Of a DNA stretch of 64,000 nucleotides, positions 8,078 to 18,442 are shown piece after piece. Under the pieces are notes generated by a model. It was not told the DNA's origin. It did no database searches and worked only from the letters and a program-made list of their open reading frames with translations. Position numbers and translations under genes: made by a program. The stretch lies in contig JAHDES010000025.1 of the NCBI GenBank assembly GCA_020628645.1, positions 22,871 through 86,870 on the forward strand, in the 5' to 3' direction. Source of the DNA: Saprospiraceae bacterium (GTDB lineage: Bacteria > Bacteroidota > Bacteroidia > Chitinophagales > Saprospiraceae). Position 1 is the stretch's first letter. Each line of letters opens with the position of its first letter.

Positions 8078-9739
8078 ATGATAGATCAAAGACCGTGGTT
8101 AAAAAATTACCCCAAAGGAATTCCTGCTAATATAGATCCAGATGCTTATTGCTGTTTGGTGGATATGTTAGAAGAAACGTTCAAAAAATATAGCTCATTA
8201 CCTGCTTTTACTTGTATGGGGAAAGCCATGACTTTTGGACAAATTGATAAATTATCCAAACAGTTTGGGGCTTATCTCATTTCTCGTGGTTTGGAGAAAG
8301 GAGATCGTATTGCATTGATGATGCCCAATATGCTACAATATCCAATTGCTTTATTTGGAGCTTTAAGAGCAGGAATAGTCGTTGTGAATACAAACCCTTT
8401 GTATACCCCTCGCGAAATGCATCATCAATTTCAAGATGCAGGTGTAAAAGCAGTGGTTATTGCTGAAAATTTTGCGGCTAATTTGGAGAAAATCTTAGGT
8501 GATACTTCTATTAAAACGGTCATCTTAACGAGTATTGGTGAATTACTTGGTTTTCCTAAAGGAACCATCACCAATTTTGTGGTGCGTAAAATAAAACGGC
8601 TCGTCCCAAAATTTGATATACCTAATACAGTTTCTTTTAAAGAGGCCCTCAATCAGGGTAAGAAATTTAGCCTTGAATCGCACAAAGGAGAACCTGATGA
8701 AGTGATTTTATTACAATATACTGGGGGTACAACGGGCGTTGCTAAAGGTGCTATGCTCACTAATCGGAATTTGGTTTCTAATATGCAGCAAATTCGATCT
8801 TGGATGATGCCTTTTTTAGAAGAAGGAAAAGAAATAGCACTTTCTCCCTTACCCATGTATCACATTTTTGCATTTTCGGTAAATTGCTTGGCATTAATGA
8901 GTATTGGAACGCATACTGTTTTGGTAACCAATCCACGTGATTTACCTTCTGTTATAAAAGAATTTGGAAATCATAAAATTTCTTTGATGACAGGGGTCAA
9001 CACCCTTTTTAATGCTTTAGTGAACCATAAAGATTTTCAAAATGCTGATTTTAGTAATTTGAAAATCACCGTAGGTGGTGGAATGGCGGTACAACGTCCT
9101 GTAGCAGAAAAATGGCAAAAAGTAACGGGCTGTTTCTTATCAGAAGGTTTTGGTATGACCGAATCTTCCCCTGTTGCAACAGTAAATCCATTAGATGGTA
9201 GTGGTAAATTAGGAACGATTGGTCTTCCCGTTCCTTCTACAGATATGCGTATTGTAGATGATGCTGGCAATCCTTTACCAACAGGCGAAGTTGGGGAAAT
9301 TCAAATTAAAGGGCCACAGGTGATGAAAGGTTATTATAATCGTCCTGAAGCCACAGCAGATACGATAAAAGATGGTTGGTTATGTACAGGTGATATTGCA
9401 AAAATGACGGAAGATGGCTTTTTCCAAATCGTGGATCGTAAGAAAGATATGATTTTGGTATCTGGTTTTAACGTATTTCCTAATGAAGTGGAAGAAGTCA
9501 TTGCCTCCCATCCAAAAGTATTAGAAGTGGCAGCTATTGGTATACCACATGAAAAATCAGGAGAAGTCGTTAAGGTGTTTGTAGTAAAGAGTGATAGTTC
9601 ATTAAACGAAGAAGAAGTCATAGCATTTTGTCGAGAAAACCTAACGGGTTATAAAGTACCAAAAGCCGTTGAATTTAGAGATGAATTGCCAAAATCAAAT
9701 GTTGGAAAAATTCTACGTCGAAAATTACGGGAAAGTTGA
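8078..9739 (+). CDS. Long-chain fatty acid-CoA ligase (FadD type)
   Basis: Activates fatty acids to acyl-CoA by way of an acyl-AMP intermediate for beta-oxidation or lipid synthesis. The 553-residue length is typical of FadD. The AMP-binding P-loop motif YTGGTTGVAKGAM lies near residues 213-225. The GFGMTESSP adenylate-binding motif lies near 360, GDIAKMTEDGFFQIVDRKKD near 448-467, and the C-terminal catalytic lysine segment SNVGKILRR-x-LR at 540-551. It is a single gene with its own terminator, divergent from the glycosylasparaginase gene. Chain-length preference cannot be read from the sequence. Confidence 0.93.
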   Translation: MIDQRPWLKNYPKGIPANIDPDAYCCLVDMLEETFKKYSSLPAFTCMGKAMTFGQIDKLSKQFGAYLISRGLEKGDRIALMMPNMLQYPIALFGALRAGIVVVNTNPLYTPREMHHQFQDAGVKAVVIAENFAANLEKILGDTSIKTVILTSIGELLGFPKGTITNFVVRKIKRLVPKFDIPNTVSFKEALNQGKKFSLESHKGEPDEVILLQYTGGTTGVAKGAMLTNRNLVSNMQQIRSWMMPFLEEGKEIALSPLPMYHIFAFSVNCLALMSIGTHTVLVTNPRDLPSVIKEFGNHKISLMTGVNTLFNALVNHKDFQNADFSNLKITVGGGMAVQRPVAEKWQKVTGCFLSEGFGMTESSPVATVNPLDGSGKLGTIGLPVPSTDMRIVDDAGNPLPTGEVGEIQIKGPQVMKGYYNRPEATADTIKDGWLCTGDIAKMTEDGFFQIVDRKKDMILVSGFNVFPNEVEEVIASHPKVLEVAAIGIPHEKSGEVVKVFVVKSDSSLNEEEVIAFCRENLTGYKVPKAVEFRDELPKSNVGKILRRKLRES

Positions 9740-9763
9740 AAAATATACATTTAAAAATATATC

Positions 9764-9801
9764 AAAAAAGGGATTGAAATAGGTTGTTTCAATCCCTTTT
9801 T
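9764..9801 (+). terminator. Rho-independent terminator after the acyl-CoA ligase gene
   Basis: A perfect 15-bp stem (9765-9779 with 9787-9801) encloses a 7-nt loop. The 3' arm ends in five T residues. Confidence 0.93.
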
Positions 9802-10238
9802 CATTCTAAAAAACAACTTGTAGCGTTTTTGTAAGTGAAAAATAAATACTCCATTCCACAGATTAAATATATTGACAATACTTATCTAATTGACTGACAA
9901 ACAAATATATCTACAAAAAATAAATAGATGAAAAATCATTATTAAAACTGGCATCTAACTACTTAAAACCCGTATTTTTGTATAATTACAGCACAGATTA
10001 TCCCCTCTCACATCTGCCTTGTATAGGTTTAGATAATGGCAATTAACAATCAAACCTACTTTATCCTTTCAGTTGTAGTTAAAACACACACAATCCTCAT
10101 TCCTTTCAAACCGATTTCACTTTCCTGTAAACTGATTTGATACTAGTTATCAAGCAACAACACATTCTTTTTACTAATAGCACAAATTTAAACCTACGCC
10201 CCAGCACAAAAACTACATGCACTAAAACAAGGACAACC
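9802..10238 (+). promoter_or_regulatory. Non-coding leader region of the giant HYR-repeat gene
   Basis: No gene is seen in this AT-rich stretch. A -7 element (TATTTTTG, 9973-9980) implies a leader of roughly 255 nt before the ATG at 10239. Inside it, taggttt at 10024-10030 pairs with aaaccta at 10052-10058. The CA-rich stretch from about 10140 to 10238 can be read in frame only from a TTG codon at 10137 and is probably untranslated. Confidence 0.5.
9973..9980 (+). promoter_or_regulatory. Bacteroidota -7 element upstream of the giant HYR-repeat gene
   Basis: TATTTTTG fits TAnnTTTG. No -33 TTG is evident at the expected distance. Confidence 0.45.
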
Positions 10239-13200
10239 ATGGAACAAACAGACTTACTCAAGAAATGGAGTAGATTGCTTCAATCTACAATACTAATTAG
10301 TACTCTAACTTTTACAAGTTTTACTAATTCATTATTTGCACAAAATTGCTCACCATCTAGTGGCGAAATATCCGGAATAGTTTATGGCGATTACAATATG
10401 AATGGTCTCAACGATCAAGTAAGCGCAGGCTTTGAGGATATCAATGTTCAATTATACGCTTCTGATGCACAGGGCAATGGGGTACTCACTAATACAGTAC
10501 AAACAGATGCAAACGGCCGATATACCTTTACAGGTTTATCTGATGGCACTACTTATCGAGTAGAATTTATTATTCCAAATCAAGACAACTTCTTTGAAGG
10601 ATTTGCTGGCGCTGATTCTGGTACAAGTATTCAATTTATCACAGCTCCCTCTTGTGATAGCAACTTAGGTATAGCACATGTAGCTGATTATTGTCAAGAT
10701 AATCCATTATTAATCATTCCATGTTATGTGAATGGTGATCCTTTGCCTGCTGGTGCTTCAAGTGGTGCTGTGGATGCTGCTATCACCTTTAACTTTAATG
10801 ATGGAGGTACTACACCTCCAAGCACAGCTGCACTTTCAAGTGAAATTGGTTCTACCTTTGGTGTAGCAACTAAACGCACTTCTATGGTAGCTTATGCGTC
10901 TGCATTCTTAAAACGCCATGTGGGTTTAGGTTCGCTTGGATTAGGGGGAATTTATGAAATTGACTTATCCTCTGGAACTGGTGTAACTACTTCTTTTTTA
11001 GACGTCGCTTCTATTGGTATTAATGTAGGAAGTATTCCTTCTAACTCAGATCGAGGATTACCTACCAATGAAGTATTGCCCTCCAATGACCCTGATGCTT
11101 ACGATGCTGTAGGTAAAATAGGAATTGGTGGTTTGGATTTATCTGATGACGAATCAACATTATGGTTAGTTAACTTATTTGATCGCACACTTTACTCTAT
11201 TTCAGTTGATTCTGATGGTAATCCAGCCACACCCCCTACTGCTGCTGATGTAAATGCTTTTTCTATTCCTGATCCCGGTTGTAATAATGGTGATTTTCGT
11301 CCTTTTGCTGTAAAATATCATCGAGATAAGGTTTATGTTGGTGTAATATGTGATGCTTCTACTGGTTCTTCAGATGACTTAGAAGCAATTGTTTATGAAT
11401 TGGATAATGGATCATTTACCAATGTTTTACAATTTGATTTGAATTATGATAAAGGACGAGCATTGCGTTCTTGTACAGATGAAACGGGTTGGTTTCCTTG
11501 GACGGATACCTTTCCTATGGATTGTACTGGAAATGGAGATTACGTATACCCTTCTCCTATTTTATCCGCATTAGAATTTGATGTAGACAATTCATTAATT
11601 CTCGGATTTATGGATCGTACAGGAAATCAATTAGGTTTCTTGAATTATACACCTACTGGTGATGATGCTAATATCAAAAATACAACAGGTGGTGACATTC
11701 TTCGTGCTGCATCTAACACTGATGGAACTTACACCATTGAAAACAATGGTACTTCTGGTGGAATTACAACAGGCGGTGCCAATAATAATGAAGGACCAGG
11801 TGGAGGAGAATATTATTATTTTGATGTTTTTACTAATAATTTGCCTCCTGCATTATATCCTCATAGTGAAACTTCTCAAGGTGGTCTTGTACTCATTCCA
11901 GGTACAGGCGAAGTGGTTACCTCTGCACTTGATCCTTTCGGAACTACTGTTAATTCTGGTGGTGTGAATTTCCTAAATAATCAAACAGGAGAAATTCGTG
12001 ACCCTGGTCTATTATTGTTTAGTTCTGGTTCTGTAGGAAGTGGCACTTTTGGTAAAGCTAATGGCTTAGGAGATGTAGATGTATTTTGTGAACCTGCTCC
12101 TTTAGAGATTGGCAACTATGTATGGCTTGATGTTAATGAAAATGGTGTTCAAGATCCAAGTGAATCACCTTTAGTTGGTATTAATATCACACTTTTTGAT
12201 AATAATGGAAATGCCTTAGCTACAGTTCAAACTGACGCTAATGGTCAGTATGTTTTTAATAATATGACTGCTGGTTTAGGAGAATTAACACCTAACACGA
12301 CTTACTATATTGTAGCGGGTACAGGTGGTCAGTTTAATACTTCTACTTCTGCTTTAAATGATTCTCTTCAACTAACTTCACCAAATTTAGGTACAGGAGT
12401 TTTTGCAGATGGCAATGATTCAGACGCAGAACTTTCTACTATTCCTGGCACATTTAGTGGATTACCCACTATTTGTATACAGACTGGTAATGCAGGTGAA
12501 AATAATCACACGTACGATTTTGGTTTTATAGTAGAAGAGATAGCACCTATGCCAGATGCCGTTATTCGTGGAAAAACATTCAAAGATTGTGACCAAGATG
12601 GAATCAATAATGATGATTTTGTATTCCCAAATATAAAGGTGCATCTTGATGGCACAATTACGGCTACCACTACAAGTGATAACAATGGAAATTATGAATT
12701 TACGAATCTTCCAGCTGGAGATTACAAAATAACCTTTGAAATACCAACAGCAAGTGGCGTATCCTTTACCCTTCAAAATCAAGGAAATAATGATACTATA
12801 GATAGTGATGTAAACCCTTCTACGGGAATGACCGCTACCTTTAGTCTAGCTCAAAATCAAATAATAGAAAATATTGATGCTGGATTTGCTGATACCGAAG
12901 CTCCTACTATCATAAATGCACCTTCGGATATAACCGTTACTTGTTCAGAAATTCCTCCAGTTCCTACCCTTACTGCAACGGACAATTGTGATGATGATGT
13001 AGATATTCAATTTGTAGAAATAGATGATGTGGATGATTGTATTTCTATGATTAAACGAGTTTGGGTAGCTAGCGATGAATGTTTAAATAGTACGGTACAT
13101 GAACAATATATTACTATCATTGATAATACGCCTCCTGTTTTTGTAAATCCACCTACAGACGCAACGCTTGAATGTGATATACTAATAGACCCTGTCCAAG

Positions 13201-16200
13201 GTGATATTGAAGTTACGGACGATTGTTCAGATGTTAATGTTGTTCTTTCAACTATTTCAACTAATTCTGATTGCGAATATACCGTTACAAATACTTGGAC
13301 GGCAACAGATGCATGTGGAAATTCTACTACACATACACAAACAATTCTTACTACCGATACTGAAGGTCCAACAATTACTTATAATAATCCTCTTTTGAAT
13401 GGCTTAATGAATGGAGACACCTTAACTGTAGAATGTGACAACCCACCTGTGTTAGGTGAAAATGATGTAACTGTAACAGATAATTGTGATGATAATCCAC
13501 ATCTTACTTTTGAAGATTTCGACTTAATAGAAGGTAATTGCCTAGAAGATGGCTATATTTTATTGATGACTTGTGGTTGGACAGCCACAGATAATTGTGG
13601 CAATTCTACTGTTTTAACAATTTATGTAAAAGTCATAGATAGCACACCTCCTGTTATTACCAATATACCTGATGATATAAGTGTACATTGTGAAGATCAA
13701 ATCCCAAGCTTTGGATCAGTCTATGTTTCTGACAATTGTAGCAATAATAATACGTTGACCTATGAAGACAGTATGGCTGGTAATGCTTGTCATAAGCAAT
13801 ATATCCGTACTTGGACGGCAACCGATCACTGTGGCAATACAAGCACAGCAAGTCAAATAATTACTGTAATTGATGATACACCGCCTGTTTTTACGTATTT
13901 ACCCCCTCATATAACCTTAGATTGTACTGCTCTACCACCAAATAATCCAGCAACTGCAACAGACAATTGCTCTGAAGTAACAATTACATTTGAGGAAACT
14001 ACAATGGATGGAGATTGTTCCTATTCTACTTTTATCACTCGTACTTGGATCGCTACAGATGCATGTGGAAATTCTGATACGTATAATCAATTTATCTCTT
14101 TTGACGATACTACTCCACCAACAATTTATGGCGTACCTTCGGATATTACGGTCGAATGTGGAGAAGCATATCCTGATCCTTCTACTTTTAATATCAGTGC
14201 TACTGATAATTGTGATGCAGACGTTACGATCAATCTTCAAACAGTAGAAACCACAGATATCAATTGTGCCACAGGAGGACCAAGCGGCATAACATACATC
14301 TTCACCGCAACGGATGATTGTGGAAATTCAGCAACAGCCTCTTTCTCTGCAAATGCTGCTACTGATAACACCCCTCCAACTATCTCTGGTGTACCTTCGG
14401 ATATCACTATTGACTGTGGAGAGGCATATCCCGATCCTTACTCCTATACTATTAGTGCTACCGATAATTGCGATACAGATGTAGACATTACCATAGAAAA
14501 AATCGAAACTACAGACATCAATTGTGCCACAGGAGAACCCAATGCCATAACCTACATTTTCACAGCAACAGATAACTGTGGTAATTCAGCTACCGCTTCT
14601 TTCTCTGCAAGAACTGCTGCTGATAACACTCCCCCAACTATTTCTGGTGTACCTTCTGATATCACTATTGACTGTGGAGAGGCATATCCTGATCCTTCTA
14701 CTTTTATGGTTAGCGCAACGGATAATTGTGATACTTATGTAAATGTAGAAATGACTGCTGTAGAAACTACCGACATTAATTGCGCAACTGGTGGACCAAG
14801 TCTAATTGTGTATACTTGGACAGCGATTGACAATTGTGGAAATTCAGCTACCGCCACAATGACCGTAAGTGCTGGAATTGATAATACTCCTCCTGTATTT
14901 CTTTATATTCCTACAAATATGACCATCAATTGTGAAAGTGAAATCATGGATCAAATGCCAACAGTTAAAGATGATTGTTCTGAAAATGTAACTATAGAAT
15001 TAATGGAAGAAACAGCATCTGAAGATTGTTCTGATGGAAGAACCATTACACGTATTTGGACAGCAACGGATGCTTGTGGAAATATGAGTATGGCAACTCA
15101 AGTACTTACCGTAATTGATGATATGCCTCCTTATTTCTTATACGTTCCAACTAATGTGACCATTAATTGTGGAGATGATTTACCGATGAATGAAGAGCCC
15201 ATCACTAAAGATGATTGTATAGGAGAAGTAATGGTAACATTAGAAGAAACAAACTCTGGTGATTGTACAAATGGGAAATTAGAAATAATCCGTACTTGGA
15301 CAGCAACAGATATTTGTGGAAATATGGCAACCGCCACTCAAACTATTACCATCATTGATAACACACCACCTTATTTCTCATTTATACCAAGTAATGTAAC
15401 TGTAAATTGTGATGATATGCTCCCCATGGAAGAGCCAACTGTAGCTGATGATTGTTCTCCAAATGTACATCTAACCGTTAGTGAAACCACAGGTAATGGT
15501 GATTGTTCTTCTGCAATGCAAATTACACGTACATGGACAGCGACGGATGATTGTGGCAATTCGGCAACAGCAACACAAGTACTTTATATAAAAGATGAAA
15601 CTCCTCCAACCATTACATTTACTCCTGAAGATGCCACCTATGAATGCGGTACAGATTTTCAAATACTATCTCCTACAGCTGTAGATAACTGTGGTGGAGA
15701 AGTATTGATTACATTAAGTACAACTAATGAATTGGGAGATTGTCCAAATAATTTTACGATAAAAAATACTTGGACGATTTCTGACATCTGTGGCAATAGT
15801 GTTCAAACTACTCAAACGATCACTATTTATGATACAGAAGCTCCAACCTTTTCTAACGTCCCTCCTGATTTAACGGTACAATGTGATGCCATTCCAGAAC
15901 CAGCTCATCCTCAAGCAACTGATTTCTGTACGCCAAATGTAGACATTACATTTACAGAAACAATTGACGGAGTTATTTGTACGCACCAATACAGTATTAT
16001 TCGCACATGGACGGCTACTGATCCTTGTGGGAATAGCACTCAGGTCACACAAGTAATAACGGTTTTAGATACGACACCTCCTGTTTTTGATAATATACCA
16101 TCTGCTTCTATATCTATCAATCTAGTACTTGGTGATATTATTCCTCCTGTGCCATACCCCATAGCAAGTGATAATTGCGACGATGCTGTTGATGTCTCAT

Positions 16201-18071
16201 TCTATGAAAGAAATGAATATGTAAATTGTGGGTATAATATTATTCGTACATGGACAGCAACGGATGATTGTGGCAATTACACAGAAATTGAACAAATTAT
16301 TCATGTTTCTGATGAACTTAGTTTGACCATAGACTCTATTATCAATGAAAGCTGTGATGGTGGAGATGGAAGTATTAGTATTTCTGTCAGTGGAGGGTCT
16401 CAACCTTATACTTATCAATGGAGTAATGGACAAACTTCCTCTCATGTAACTAATTTATCTGCTGGAGATTACTCTTTAACAGTAACAGACGACCAAGGAT
16501 GTACTGCTATAATTTCAGCTACAATTACGGCTCCTTCCCCTCAAGATTGTGGAGAATGCGATATTAATATTGGAGATTATGTTTGGTTAGATGCTAATTC
16601 TAATGGCTTACAAGATGATGGAGAATATGGAATTAATGGTGTTAAAGTCAATTTAATTGCTCCTGGTCCAGATGGTGAATTTAATACAGCAGATGACATC
16701 ATTGTCGATATGGATATGACGGATAATACAGGCCATTATCTATTTGAATGTGTAGAACCCGGTACTTATATCATTGAGTTCTTCCCGCTCTCCTTACCCG
16801 ATAATGCTACATTTACGGAACAAGATGCAGGTAATGATGATTTAGATAGTGATGCTAATCCTATCACAGGGCAAACCGATCCATTTACCATTGTAGAAGG
16901 ACAAGATGATGATCTCAGTTTTGATGCTGGAATTATTTATGAATGTCTCAATGTTATTACAGGTGGAGAAATTTGTTGTGACCAAGAAATCTGTGGTGCT
17001 GGCGGTATCGCGGATAAAATAGAAAGTATTAGTCCAGCATCAGGAGGCTTTGGCCCAGTAGAATACCTCTGGATGATTAGTACTTCAGGTGCGCCATTTG
17101 ATATAGATAGCCCAGAATGGAATGTAATCCCTGGAGCCACTGATGAATGTTATGAACCTGGTGCTATTTATCAAACTACTTACATCATTCGATGTGCAAG
17201 AAGTGAAGGATGCGAAAACTACGTTGGTGAAACGAATATCATCAAATTAGTAGTAGTTTCTCCTCCTTCTGCTGAGATAGTTCAAGCACCCCAAGAAATT
17301 TGTACAGATGAACCTGCTTCTTTCGCGGGTGTAGTTACTTCTCTTACTTCTACTTTTAGCTGGACATTTGAAGGAGCAACTCCTGAAACAACAAATACCG
17401 CTCTAGTTGATGGCATTGTATGGGAGAATCCTGGAGTTTATCAAGTTACGCTTATAGTAGATGATGAGGGATGTTCTTCTAGTTCATCTACTACTATTGA
17501 AGTACTAGACTGCTCTTTTGAATTCATTATGCAAGAAGCTATTGCTATGGATGAAGAGACGAGTGTAATGCTAGAATGGGAAGTAATCCGTGATGAACCT
17601 GAAGCTGCTTTCATTATTGAACGATCAAGAACGGGAGAAGAATTCCATTTTGTTCATGCCATGCTAGGTAATGGAGATGGGCATTCTCAACAAACTTATT
17701 CTTTTGTAGATACTTCACCCAGAATTGGATACAATCATTATAGAATAAAATATTTTCCGAATTCTTCAAACATTGAATTTTCTGAAGAGATGGAAGTATT
17801 GCTACGTGCAGGAAATACAAAAAGAACAGCCGTAACCCCTAATCCTTTTAGAGACCACTTAATGATTGAAGTCTTTGAACAAGAAGAATTAGAAGGAACA
17901 TTACAAGTAGTGGATGCTTTAGGTAGAATTCTATCTGAATATCCTGTTCAAACTAGTAATCATCAAATACATGTTAATCTTAAGGAATTAACAGCAGGTT
18001 TTTATTTCATTCGTATCAAATTAGGAAAGTATCGTGCGGAGACCCATAAGGTTATCAAAGCAATAGAATAA
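10239..18071 (+). CDS. Giant T9SS-exported surface protein with SdrD-B-like, HYR-like and SprB modules
   Basis: 2610 residues from the ATG at 10239, chosen because a normal signal peptide follows (hydrophobic stretch ending in NSLFAQ); a TTG 102 bp upstream would put 34 polar residues before it. Domains in order: SdrD-B-like (about 41-115); a propeller-like region (to about 610); SdrD-B-like units at about 623 and 774-890; fourteen HYR-like units of about 80-86 residues (about 887-2025), each with TDNC or DDC and WTATDxCGNS cores; one SprB repeat (about 2028-2105, with GGSQPYTYQWSNG); another SdrD-B-like unit (about 2108-2235); a PKD-like domain (about 2345-2430); and a type A T9SS sorting domain (about 2530-2610, beginning TPNPF). 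SprB modules occur in gliding adhesins. Adhesion or surface-layer function is inference. A long leader precedes it and a terminator follows. Confidence 0.88.
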   Translation: MEQTDLLKKWSRLLQSTILISTLTFTSFTNSLFAQNCSPSSGEISGIVYGDYNMNGLNDQVSAGFEDINVQLYASDAQGNGVLTNTVQTDANGRYTFTGLSDGTTYRVEFIIPNQDNFFEGFAGADSGTSIQFITAPSCDSNLGIAHVADYCQDNPLLIIPCYVNGDPLPAGASSGAVDAAITFNFNDGGTTPPSTAALSSEIGSTFGVATKRTSMVAYASAFLKRHVGLGSLGLGGIYEIDLSSGTGVTTSFLDVASIGINVGSIPSNSDRGLPTNEVLPSNDPDAYDAVGKIGIGGLDLSDDESTLWLVNLFDRTLYSISVDSDGNPATPPTAADVNAFSIPDPGCNNGDFRPFAVKYHRDKVYVGVICDASTGSSDDLEAIVYELDNGSFTNVLQFDLNYDKGRALRSCTDETGWFPWTDTFPMDCTGNGDYVYPSPILSALEFDVDNSLILGFMDRTGNQLGFLNYTPTGDDANIKNTTGGDILRAASNTDGTYTIENNGTSGGITTGGANNNEGPGGGEYYYFDVFTNNLPPALYPHSETSQGGLVLIPGTGEVVTSALDPFGTTVNSGGVNFLNNQTGEIRDPGLLLFSSGSVGSGTFGKANGLGDVDVFCEPAPLEIGNYVWLDVNENGVQDPSESPLVGINITLFDNNGNALATVQTDANGQYVFNNMTAGLGELTPNTTYYIVAGTGGQFNTSTSALNDSLQLTSPNLGTGVFADGNDSDAELSTIPGTFSGLPTICIQTGNAGENNHTYDFGFIVEEIAPMPDAVIRGKTFKDCDQDGINNDDFVFPNIKVHLDGTITATTTSDNNGNYEFTNLPAGDYKITFEIPTASGVSFTLQNQGNNDTIDSDVNPSTGMTATFSLAQNQIIENIDAGFADTEAPTIINAPSDITVTCSEIPPVPTLTATDNCDDDVDIQFVEIDDVDDCISMIKRVWVASDECLNSTVHEQYITIIDNTPPVFVNPPTDATLECDILIDPVQGDIEVTDDCSDVNVVLSTISTNSDCEYTVTNTWTATDACGNSTTHTQTILTTDTEGPTITYNNPLLNGLMNGDTLTVECDNPPVLGENDVTVTDNCDDNPHLTFEDFDLIEGNCLEDGYILLMTCGWTATDNCGNSTVLTIYVKVIDSTPPVITNIPDDISVHCEDQIPSFGSVYVSDNCSNNNTLTYEDSMAGNACHKQYIRTWTATDHCGNTSTASQIITVIDDTPPVFTYLPPHITLDCTALPPNNPATATDNCSEVTITFEETTMDGDCSYSTFITRTWIATDACGNSDTYNQFISFDDTTPPTIYGVPSDITVECGEAYPDPSTFNISATDNCDADVTINLQTVETTDINCATGGPSGITYIFTATDDCGNSATASFSANAATDNTPPTISGVPSDITIDCGEAYPDPYSYTISATDNCDTDVDITIEKIETTDINCATGEPNAITYIFTATDNCGNSATASFSARTAADNTPPTISGVPSDITIDCGEAYPDPSTFMVSATDNCDTYVNVEMTAVETTDINCATGGPSLIVYTWTAIDNCGNSATATMTVSAGIDNTPPVFLYIPTNMTINCESEIMDQMPTVKDDCSENVTIELMEETASEDCSDGRTITRIWTATDACGNMSMATQVLTVIDDMPPYFLYVPTNVTINCGDDLPMNEEPITKDDCIGEVMVTLEETNSGDCTNGKLEIIRTWTATDICGNMATATQTITIIDNTPPYFSFIPSNVTVNCDDMLPMEEPTVADDCSPNVHLTVSETTGNGDCSSAMQITRTWTATDDCGNSATATQVLYIKDETPPTITFTPEDATYECGTDFQILSPTAVDNCGGEVLITLSTTNELGDCPNNFTIKNTWTISDICGNSVQTTQTITIYDTEAPTFSNVPPDLTVQCDAIPEPAHPQATDFCTPNVDITFTETIDGVICTHQYSIIRTWTATDPCGNSTQVTQVITVLDTTPPVFDNIPSASISINLVLGDIIPPVPYPIASDNCDDAVDVSFYERNEYVNCGYNIIRTWTATDDCGNYTEIEQIIHVSDELSLTIDSIINESCDGGDGSISISVSGGSQPYTYQWSNGQTSSHVTNLSAGDYSLTVTDDQGCTAIISATITAPSPQDCGECDINIGDYVWLDANSNGLQDDGEYGINGVKVNLIAPGPDGEFNTADDIIVDMDMTDNTGHYLFECVEPGTYIIEFFPLSLPDNATFTEQDAGNDDLDSDANPITGQTDPFTIVEGQDDDLSFDAGIIYECLNVITGGEICCDQEICGAGGIADKIESISPASGGFGPVEYLWMISTSGAPFDIDSPEWNVIPGATDECYEPGAIYQTTYIIRCARSEGCENYVGETNIIKLVVVSPPSAEIVQAPQEICTDEPASFAGVVTSLTSTFSWTFEGATPETTNTALVDGIVWENPGVYQVTLIVDDEGCSSSSSTTIEVLDCSFEFIMQEAIAMDEETSVMLEWEVIRDEPEAAFIIERSRTGEEFHFVHAMLGNGDGHSQQTYSFVDTSPRIGYNHYRIKYFPNSSNIEFSEEMEVLLRAGNTKRTAVTPNPFRDHLMIEVFEQEELEGTLQVVDALGRILSEYPVQTSNHQIHVNLKELTAGFYFIRIKLGKYRAETHKVIKAIE
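12898..16316 (+). repeat. Fourteen tandem HYR-like repeats within the giant gene
   Basis: Each unit begins with a TPP-type linker, has a Cys after the first beta strand, a D-N-C or D-D-C core, a second Cys, then WTATD-x-CGN. Most are diverged; three central units are much closer to each other and are listed separately. Confidence 0.85.
14112..14885 (+). repeat. Three consecutive 258-bp repeats, recent tandem duplication
   Basis: Units at 14112-14369, 14370-14627 and 14628-14885 are each exactly 258 bp (86 codons). Their first 60-70 bases are nearly identical in DNA, and all share the CGEAYPDP and ETTDINCATG segments absent from the other eleven HYR-like units. Confidence 0.85.
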
Positions 18072-18173
18072 ATTAATTAGAAATAAGAACACATAGGGAA
18101 ATAATTAGAAAATAGCGGTTCTACCCCTCAATGAAATGGCTACACAGCCAACTAAATTGAATGTGTTTTAATT

Positions 18174-18219
18174 AGAGAAGAGCATCTACTCCTTGTTGTA
18201 TTTGCTCTTTCTCTTTTTT
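18174..18219 (+). terminator. Terminator after the giant HYR-repeat gene
   Basis: An 11-bp stem (AGAGAAGAGCA at 18174-18184, pairing with 18203-18214 with one extra T) closes an 18-nt loop and is followed by a run of T to 18219. It lies about 100 bp after the stop codon. Confidence 0.75.
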
Positions 18220-18287
18220 GAAATTAAACTATTTCATCATGTAAAAATTACGCCAATTATGGTATTTCATAAAAATAGTTGATCCCC

Positions 18288-18295
18288 TACCTTTG
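18288..18295 (+). promoter_or_regulatory. Bacteroidota -7 element upstream of the peroxidase gene
   Basis: TACCTTTG fits TAnnTTTG and lies 147 bp before the ATG, so the mRNA would have a leader of about 140 nt. Apart from this element and the terminator before it, nothing else is seen in the 371-bp gap (18072-18442). Confidence 0.55.
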
Positions 18296-18442
18296 TGTAG
18301 TTAATCCAAAGCCAATCTGCAAAACATGTCTAACATTCCATAACCTCAACAAAAGCACAAATATTACTTATATCCATTCATTTCAATGATAAATTTATGG
18401 AGGTAATAAGCATGCACTAATTTCGGTACAAAGTAACTCACT

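Noticed and set aside
10137..10238. TTG-started 34-residue extension of the giant HYR-repeat protein
   Set aside because: The extension is polar and would bury the signal peptide; the ATG at 10239 is followed by a normal signal.
12898..16316. CRISPR or transposon repeats in the giant gene
   Set aside because: The repeats are in frame and encode HYR-like protein domains.
11659..16445. Overlapping frames of 60-110 codons on both strands inside the giant gene
   Set aside because: Shadows of the long repetitive coding sequence with implausible composition.
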